Origin: Hippopus hippopus
Lineage: Eukaryota > Mollusca > Bivalvia > Cardiida > Cardiidae
Assembly: GCA_946811185.2 (NCBI GenBank)
Contig: OX328105.1
Span: 37,822,974 to 37,886,973, forward strand
Length of the DNA stretch: 64,000 bases
Direction of reading: 5' to 3'
Shown here: piece after piece, positions 14,644 to 23,600 of the stretch
How positions within the stretch are numbered: the first letter of the stretch is position 1
Layout of the letters: the number at the start of each line of letters is the position of its first letter
Notes under the pieces: model-generated
What the model was told of the DNA's origin: nothing
The model's input: the letters and a program-made list of their open reading frames with translations, nothing else
Database searches by the model: none
Made by a program: the position numbers and the translations under genes

Positions 14644-17600
14644 TCTCTCCTTCTCTCTTTCTTGTGCATTGTAACTAGTTGTGTGAACACTTGTATATTT
14701 ACACTGTAGAGGGAGGCTCTAAGTTGTAATAACTTGCGACCCAACCCCATTTCCATGTAAACTTAAGGGAAAATAAATATGTTTAAACCAATATTTCAAC
14801 TGTATCTAAAGAATAACAACACCAACCGTTCGGCTGTATCTAAAGAATAACTGTACTAACCGTTCGACTGTATCTATTGGATAGAAGTACTAACCTTCAA
14901 CTGTATCTTATGAATAACAGTACTAACTGTTCCACTGTATTTAAAGAAAAACAGTACTAACCTTCGTCTGTATCTTAAGAATAACAGTATTAGTTGTACG
15001 GTCAGGTGGCAGGGGACTTGGAAACTTGTTCACGGCTGTGGAGAATAATGTCGCCCCGAGCCGAAGGCGAGGTGGCGACATTATTCTCCACAGCCGTGAA
15101 CAAGTTTCCAAGTCCCCTGCCACCTGACCGTACAACGAATTTATTTACTGCAAAGTTTTACCATTCTAACGTGTGTTAAGCGAAATTTACCTGGTTTTTT
15201 GGTTTAAAAAATTGAGTACGCTGACGAGGTAGAATTACCCTTCTTAGTGCCCCAATTCAATGAAAACTGACGTCACTGGGAACTGACGTCACTGAAACCT
15301 TGGATATATGTGCTAAAACGTGCAGCTTGGCGCATAATCTTGATGTTAATCTTGATCGACGCCGCCAATTTGGATGTTGTGTTGAAAGTGTAGTCATGTC
15401 TACGGGGCTCCCGAAAGGGAAACTGCTTTTACGTGGGTTTTGCCAGTGGACATGATATATATGTTTGGGGCATATTATCCAATCAGATCACGAGAAATTT
15501 CTTTGCAGTATAATAATACTAACTGTTCCACCATGTTCTTAGAAAAGTGGGCCTGATGCATCTGCAAAAAGTATCGACTCAGGTCAGGCATGCGCAATCA
15601 GCACAGTCTGACATGAACCGATTTCTTTTTGTTTTTGGTAAATTTTCTGCATATCAAAGAACCAGTGTACCTCATGATTCATTCGATTGTTACAGAAAAT
15701 AGATTTTATGGATCAACAATTATGTGATAACTTACTTGGTATCATGGGTCACGGAGATTCATTCAGCCAACTTTTGCTAGAGCAGGGTTCATTTGTTTTT
15801 GATTTCAGTACTTACTGTCCGACCATATCCAAGGTGTGAAGAACTTTCCATTCCAGACGTATTCAGCACTCGTGTTGAACACTATGTTTTCATGTTCTTC
15901 AGTAAAGATTGTTAAACTTGTACCAAGAGCCTCACAACGTTTCTGTGATGCAAGCCACGTGTTCGCGCAGTGACTTTTAAATATTCGTCCTTCTTTCCAT
16001 TCTGAAAATAAAATCCATGTATTTTACCCTTCACCTGCTAAATAAATTAAATGAAACTTTCAAACCCATAGTAAAAACCCTAATGTTGCTATTTCAAAGT
16101 TGTGTGTGTGTGTGTGGGGGGGGAGCTCAGATATATTTACATAATATATACCTTTTTTAATCGGATAGTGATTTTCGTTACAGTTATATAGTTATCTTAT
16201 TTGAACCATATAGTTTTCCGAGGGGGAAGAGAGAGTTAAATTTCTTTATTTACAAACGGCAGGATAGCATAATTATACAGTCTGTGTAATCTTGATTGAT
16301 TGACTGATTGCACGTAGTTTTATGGTGCTTTCAACATTATTTCACGTCACATAACGTTAGCAGCTCACTTATTCAAGTGTGTACTGGGTTTTACCAGTGC
16401 TGGGCCATTTCTCTGAAATGTCGTGCCAAAGGACACCCCCATGAAAAAACTTTCACATCGAGTGAGGATTGAACTGGAGGCCTTAAGGTTGCGAAGCTTG
16501 TACCTTCACCACTGATCACAAAGGACCTCCATATATCTCGTTGATTGCGCCCTGGAAACCTAAATCCTACCCTTGCCAAAATGTTGTTAAATTTAGATAT
16601 TGATCCCGCATATCATGTTATTAAAACCGAGAACTTTTAGGGAGACAGGCGTTAGATCCCTCTATCCCTGTGTCCAAGAACATTGCATGATGCAGAAAAC
16701 TTTCTAGACTTTCGTACTGATCTTAGTCTCCACCCTTTACCCAAACAATCATGCGATCTAACCACCCTCAGAAAATATTTGTTAGACCCCTTCATCCCTG
16801 TTTCCAAGAATAGTGAATGATGCAGGAGTTGTTCTATACCTTCAAATTAATAATCTTCATCTCCACCCTTTCCCCAAAAATAACGCGATCCAACGACCCT
16901 CAGAAAGAAGGCTTTTGAAAACGCTTGTAAGAAAGGAAGGAAATGCTGGTAAACAGCATTTTCTTGTTTTCACACAATGTTTTCTATTCTCTCAAAAATC
17001 AGTCCTATCATTTGAGCCACATTTAATTTGTCAGCTGCTAATGTTTCTTATTTGTCAGCTGCCAATGTTTCTTATTTGTCAGCTGCCAATGTTTCTTATT
17101 TGTCAGCTGCCAGTATTTCTTATTTTGACATGTCAAAAAATTGTGTCCATCGTTTGGTGAAAAGTTCGTATGCACTAAAATTTACCATGCTAAATATTTC
17201 TAAACTTACCTCCGAATTCCACCGAATTCGAACAACAGACAGCGGCATAAAAGTCATCTTTGTAAAAACATGTGTGTTGACCCTTAAAACAGTCTCCGAC
17301 ATTACTTTCGTTTCCATGACAACTCCAGCTATGGTGGATCCAATCTGGTATCTCAGGTCTATAAACATTTGGCTCATTTAGACTGTACCTTTGAAAGCAG
17401 AAAATACAAGAGAAATATGAATAAGATCGATGCTTTGGTATAATCACCGATTAAAAGCGTTCCATATTCTGTATAGTCTTTGACATAGAGGTACATTGCG
17501 AAAGTTATATGGATTTTGAAGTCTGGAACGGCACAGTCCAGAGCTTTACAAATATGAGCCGTACTCTGTGATGGATCTGAAAACTTGACGTATCGACCCA

Positions 17601-20600
17601 GATCAGCCTACGAAGTCTGCGGAGGCCGACCTGAGTCGAAACCTATTGCTACTGGTCAATTTTCTGCATGTCAATAGACCTCATGATTCAGTTAGTTGTT
17701 AGATTAGATGGATTTTTATGGATCGTGTTTGGTAAAATGCATAACGAAGATACATTACACCCCTCTTTTTCCAGAGTACTGCTTACATTTAGATGCATCA
17801 TCATGTGGTGGTCCTTTCACCGACCTGGGTCGATACTTTCTGCAGATGTAACAAGCCCCCCGTTTTCACAGAGCATGCCTCATATGAGCCGTGCTCTGTG
17901 AAAAGGGGGCTTAATGCATCTGCGAAAAGTATCGACCCAGGTCAGCCTGCGCAGTCCGCGCAGGCTGACCTGGGCCGAAACTTTTCGATATTGGTCAATT
18001 TTTTGTTTGTCAAAGGAACAGTCTACCTCATGATTAAGTCGGTTATTTAAAAAAGTGGCAATTATGAATCCATGTGATGACTTGGGCTGGTATCATGCAT
18101 CAAGGAGATGCATTAAGCCCCCTTTTTACAGAGCATGCCTCATATATTTTGCGCTGAAAGAGTTAAAGCAAACAGGTCTGATACACAATGCATGTCATCC
18201 TTGAATGTTACATTGTTTGTATTTACATGTAACTTCCCAGTGACAATACAATGTATATTCAACAAGAAAATTACGAGTGAGACCCGGAAGTAAAACGTTG
18301 TTAGACAACAAGACGCGTACGCCTTCATTTTTCTATACCAATTTACATTATGTTTTAAACAAAACAACAATAACATTCTCAGCCGACACAAAGAAACTCA
18401 TCAGAGAGACAAAAACTAAACAAAATGCACTGAGAAAAAGTTATAAACCGCCACCGTCCAGTTTTACCACCGATGACTAACAATAACAAGTTGTTATAAG
18501 ATACGTGTAGGTTACTTCTTTTTGATTTGTTAATATCTTTTGGTTTGTTTTGGAATTAATGCCATTTTAACAGCTTATGTCATATCATGGCAGTAAGTGA
18601 TGCAATCATGTGTTTCCTGGCTTTCTCACACCAGTACTGACACAACTTTCTTTCCAAAGCCACTGACTACCTTTCTTACATGCATCAGAGGTGAGAGGCG
18701 AAAAATCGCCGGAAAGAAAGTTCGCCGCAACCGGGTATCGAACCTGCAACCTCCATGTCACGAGTCAGTTACGCTAACAACTAAGCTACCCGGCCAGACT
18801 TTGTTAATATCTCCGAGTTACAGAAATAAATGTTTGAGCCATGTTCTGTGAAAAGGGGGGGGATTGGTGCATTTGCAAAAAGTATCAACCATATCAGCCT
18901 GCGCAGTCCGCGCAGGCTGATATGGGTCGAAACTTTTTGCTATGAATAAATGTTTGCATGTCCAAGAACCATTCTACATCGTAATTCAGTCGGTTATTAG
19001 ACAAAATAGATTTTATGGATCCATTATTATATGATGACTTTCTTCTTATAATACATCACATGTATGCATTTATACCCCCTTTTGTCAGAGCATGATACCA
19101 ATATGGGTATGACTTTTTGAAGCTGTTTGCACATGATGCAGAGATCTTATGTCGTATTAAGTGGCGGTTTATGAGTTTTATTAAAATGTAACATCGGTAC
19201 CTTGTGACCCCTGGACCTCGAACCAGAGGAAGGGATGATATATGGATATTGTATAAAGAAAGTCGAAGAGTCTAGACCCAGATGGAACAGAAAGTCCTGG
19301 GTCCAACCATTCTTTAGAACGTTCCTAGTCTTATTCTCCAAGATTTTCTAAATTTGAAACTAACACAACTTCTGATTGGCTAGACCATATGGTTTAGCCA
19401 ATCAGAAGTTGTGTTACTAATTTAGTAAAAAATTTTGGAGACTGAGAACGTTCTTAAGAATGGTTGGTGACTACGGACCCTGGACGATTGGGTTTCAATC
19501 TACACTGTCCGTAACACCATAACCAACTTCTCCTGAGTATCCCTAGTGCTTTGTTATAAAGGTTTGGCCTTCTGCAGTCCTTAACAATCAGCAATGTTAG
19601 CTACCTATTTATGTTTAGTTTCATACTTCATTTTCGACTTACTTGTATCCGAGCTGTCGACAAACTACTGCTGCTGCGTTGTTATCGAATCCTTGTGAAC
19701 AAAGCGGTCTCCAAATATCGTTCCCGTTACTTCTGTCTCTCACCATCACACGTCCTTGATTTGTGGTCTGTCCGTCTATCAGTTGAATCTCAACTGAAAA
19801 TAAATTGCTGATGTTGGTTTTGTTGTTGTTTACGCACACAAAAATGATTGACTGTTTAAACTTTAAGCGCGACTCAAAGTACTTTTGAGGACAACGTGGA
19901 TCAAGATCAGACTGCACAGAACGTGCAGTTTGATATTGATCTACGTTTTAAGGTAAAAAGTACGATACTTTGAAATCGCAATATTTCAATATTTACCATC
20001 TGTTGAAAGTTTCAGTCCATTTGTTAACTCTTTACCAAATGAAAGAATTTTAGACTCGTCAGCATTCAAAGTTGTTACAGACAACAAATTAGATGTTGCT
20101 CAGTTGATGAAAACTGCCTCTGAAAGGACAAAAAACGTTGAAAAAGGGGAAATACTGGTCATCAACATTTTCTTCTTTTCGCACAATGTTTTCAAAGAGT
20201 TCTTCCTTAGGATCGTTAAAAAAGGAATCGTTTGTTAAAGGCTTGGATTAAGTTGTTGAAGGGTCAATAAGGTTTTTTTTTTTTTAAATAGGCCTACTCG
20301 TAAAATTAGGCATTGACAGGAACGGTTTCCAAGAGGTGATGTTTGGAATAACTTTTTTCTACTTTTCACGATATTCGTAACCCCTGTTGCGCAGATGCTT
20401 TTGCGAACAGCAAAGATCAAGATCTGACTGCACATAGCGTACAGTCTGATCTTGGATCTATATCGTCCACGCGTTTCATTAACCTATAGGATAAAAAAGT
20501 CTTACAGCGTTTTGCGCCGTCGAAAGAGGTCGAGTTTATATGAGCCATCCTCTATGAAAAAGTGATAAAATACATCTGCAAAAAGTATCGACCTAGGTCA

Positions 20601-23600
20601 GCCTGCACAATCCGCGCAGGCTGTCCTGAGTCGAAACCTTTTGCTTTTGGAAAATTTTCTGATAGTCCAAGGACCATTCTACCTCTGGATTTAGTCGGTT
20701 GTTACACCACATGGATTGAATGGGTTCATAATAATATAATTGACTAGCTTGGTGTAAGACATCACGGAGATACATCAATGCCCCTTTTGTCAGAGCATGG
20801 CTCATATATATGGCGCTGAAATTGTCAACCTAACATCAACTTGAAAAGATCTACATACATAAAGTGTATACTGTGTGTTGAACTCGAGGAGGACACAATG
20901 GGCCACATAATACATAATTATGGAGGTAATTATACATAGAACACAGCTAGTGTACACGGACGTTAAAAAGAATAATAAGTTTGTAACAAGGAAAACTTTA
21001 AAGGGGCATGAAACCAGACTTTGACCCAAACTTTTTTCCGGGGTGAGAAAATTGATATTTTGAAAAAAAAAAGGACGTGACTTTTGACTCTTATAATTAG
21101 TCAAAAACAAAACGAAAAATGGTGAAAGAAACGTTCTTCTTTTGGGGCTCAAACCCAAGACCCTATCAATTAGTTAATGGAGCAAACTGATGATTCACCG
21201 TTTTAAACATAGGCCATGCTTTATGAAAAGGGAATTTGATGCATCTTTATAATGCACTATAGTAAGCAAGTTTTTGCCTAAGGTAAACTCATTTAGCCTG
21301 GCTAAACCATTAGGTAGAATGAGGTAAAATGGTCCTTTAACATGAAGAATAAATTACCTTTAGCAAAACTATTTTATGAAAGTCAGTCTGCGCAGACTGC
21401 ACAGGTTGACTTGGGTCGAAACTTTATGCGAATGCATTAAAACCCCCCCCCCCCTTAACAGAGCTTAACTCAAATGTACTGATCCCTTGCTCTACAATAA
21501 CAGCTATACCGTTACTAACGGAATTAGAATTTTACAGTAAAATACAAACAAATATGTAATCCATTGTGTTTTCTGTGAGTATCTTTATCTATGTTTTAAT
21601 TTCAAAGCCATCTTTGTACAGGAATTGAAATTGGCTGTATTTAGTAAGATTATCAGGAAAAGAAAAACTGCGAAAAGAATTTGGTTTAATGTCCGTTTAA
21701 GGTCCCCGTTTAAGGTCCCCGTTTAAGGTCCCCGTAGTGGCCAAAAGTAGACAATGCAGGTGTTAGAATGCAACTGAATTTTAAATAATTCCTTTTAAAA
21801 GTATAGAAAATAACGTGAAGATAACAATTTGTTATTGTGGGATCGGTCCAAACGTTAGAGCCTAGCCTAATACTGGTGAAACCAAGACATAATATGAATA
21901 TGTTAGATGTCGAAGCGATATGACCGAAATAATATTAAAAACGGCGTAAAACACCATTCAGTCAACCATTCAATAAACATGAAGTACCTTGTGCATTTTA
22001 TGAATACATATTGATTGTGAATAAATATTTCGATGAAAACTTTCGTTATGACCTTCCTGCACGAATAATAGTATAGAATACGGTATGATATATCGCATTT
22101 TTCGTTGTTATTGGTAAAACATGAAACATACAGATCAAAAATGAAATGAAATAAATGAATAAGACGCTCTCTCACTATTGCGTATCGGCTTGCGTATGTA
22201 CGGCGTATCGCGATAAGAAAGGAACGCCGCGGCAACGCTGCAGTAACGTCAACTTACGTAGCTAATACTCTTTGGTACGTAGCACGATCTCCTTGTACGC
22301 GGAGGTGCGACGTTTTTTTAAGTCCGCACTTAAAAATACGTAGCACAAACGTAGCAGCTCCGATACGCCATGCTTACTTCACACATACGCCGTAAAAGGG
22401 AAAACAACGCAACAGTGACGCCACGGGAACGTAGGTCGAACACTTATTACGTCACGCAAACGTATTGGTTAAGATGAAAGGTTTGAGGAGCTCTTTTGAA
22501 CGAATGAAGCAACGAAGTGAGCAGAGCCGTTTTCCGTCGGTGACCGCCGTATTTACACAATGTCAAGGCTGCACATAAGAAAGGAACATCGTGCTAACGA
22601 AGCGGTTACGCCACGCTTACGCCTCAGTACGCCGTACTTTACGTCCCTTGAAATCCATACAAATACAGACACGCCACTGAAACGCCATAGAAACGTAGAA
22701 CATACGCCGTGTCTTTAATTTTGAACAAAATACGCCTTTTAAGTTCTTGGCGTAATAAAGACATTTTATTGCATACGCCGCTGATACGCAATAGTGAGAG
22801 AGTAGCATTAAGTACAGATCGTTATCTCGACTGCTGGAATCTACATATGGCCTGCAACACGCGAAAAAGGGCATTCGGACAAATGCGTAAAGTGTCGTCT
22901 CCGATCAGCCTGCACAGTCCGCACAGGCTATTCCGAGACGGCACTTTACGACTACATTAGATTTTGTCCTAAAGTAGACTTGCGCAAAACAGAAAATTAC
23001 ATAAAAACGGAAAGCGTCGTTTCGGATTAGCCTGCGCGGATTGCGCAGGCTGATCCGAGACGACACTTTACGCAAACGTCCGAATGCCCCTTTTCTCGTG
23101 TTGCAAGCCAATTATAGGTTGATCTAAACCTTGTGTAATGATGTGCTAGCCTGGGTTTTTAACTCTTTACCACTCGACAAAATTATAGACTGGTCCAAAC
23201 TCAAAGCATTTGCAGGCGACAGACTAAATGGTGCTCAAATAAGAAATTCTTCTTTGTAAGGGTACAAAACATTGTGGGAAAAGGAGAAAATGCTGGTTAC
23301 CAGCATTTTCTCCTTTTCCCACAACGTTTCCAAAAACCCTTTCCCTAGGGTCGTTTAATCTCAGGATTGTGTGGTAAAGGTTTGATGCTCTCTTTGCTAG
23401 AAGCAAACAAACACCCAATTACCCATTATACAATTCGGGAGCCCTTATGTGGAATTGAACAAGTGGTTTGGATTTGAATATTATCTTTGAGGCTGACCTG
23501 GATCGAACTTCTTTGCTATTGTTGAATTTTCTACGTGTCAAAGGATCACACTAACTCATGATTCAGTGTCAGTTTTTTGACAAAATGTTTCTATAAAATG

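Noticed and set aside
14451..14756. Arg/Glu-rich ORF
   Set aside because: It is translation of the (CT)n/(GTCT)n microsatellite.
15001..15179. Two facing ORFs with almost identical proteins (MYGQVAGDLE...)
   Set aside because: They are the two strands of the 63-bp inverted arms of a G element.
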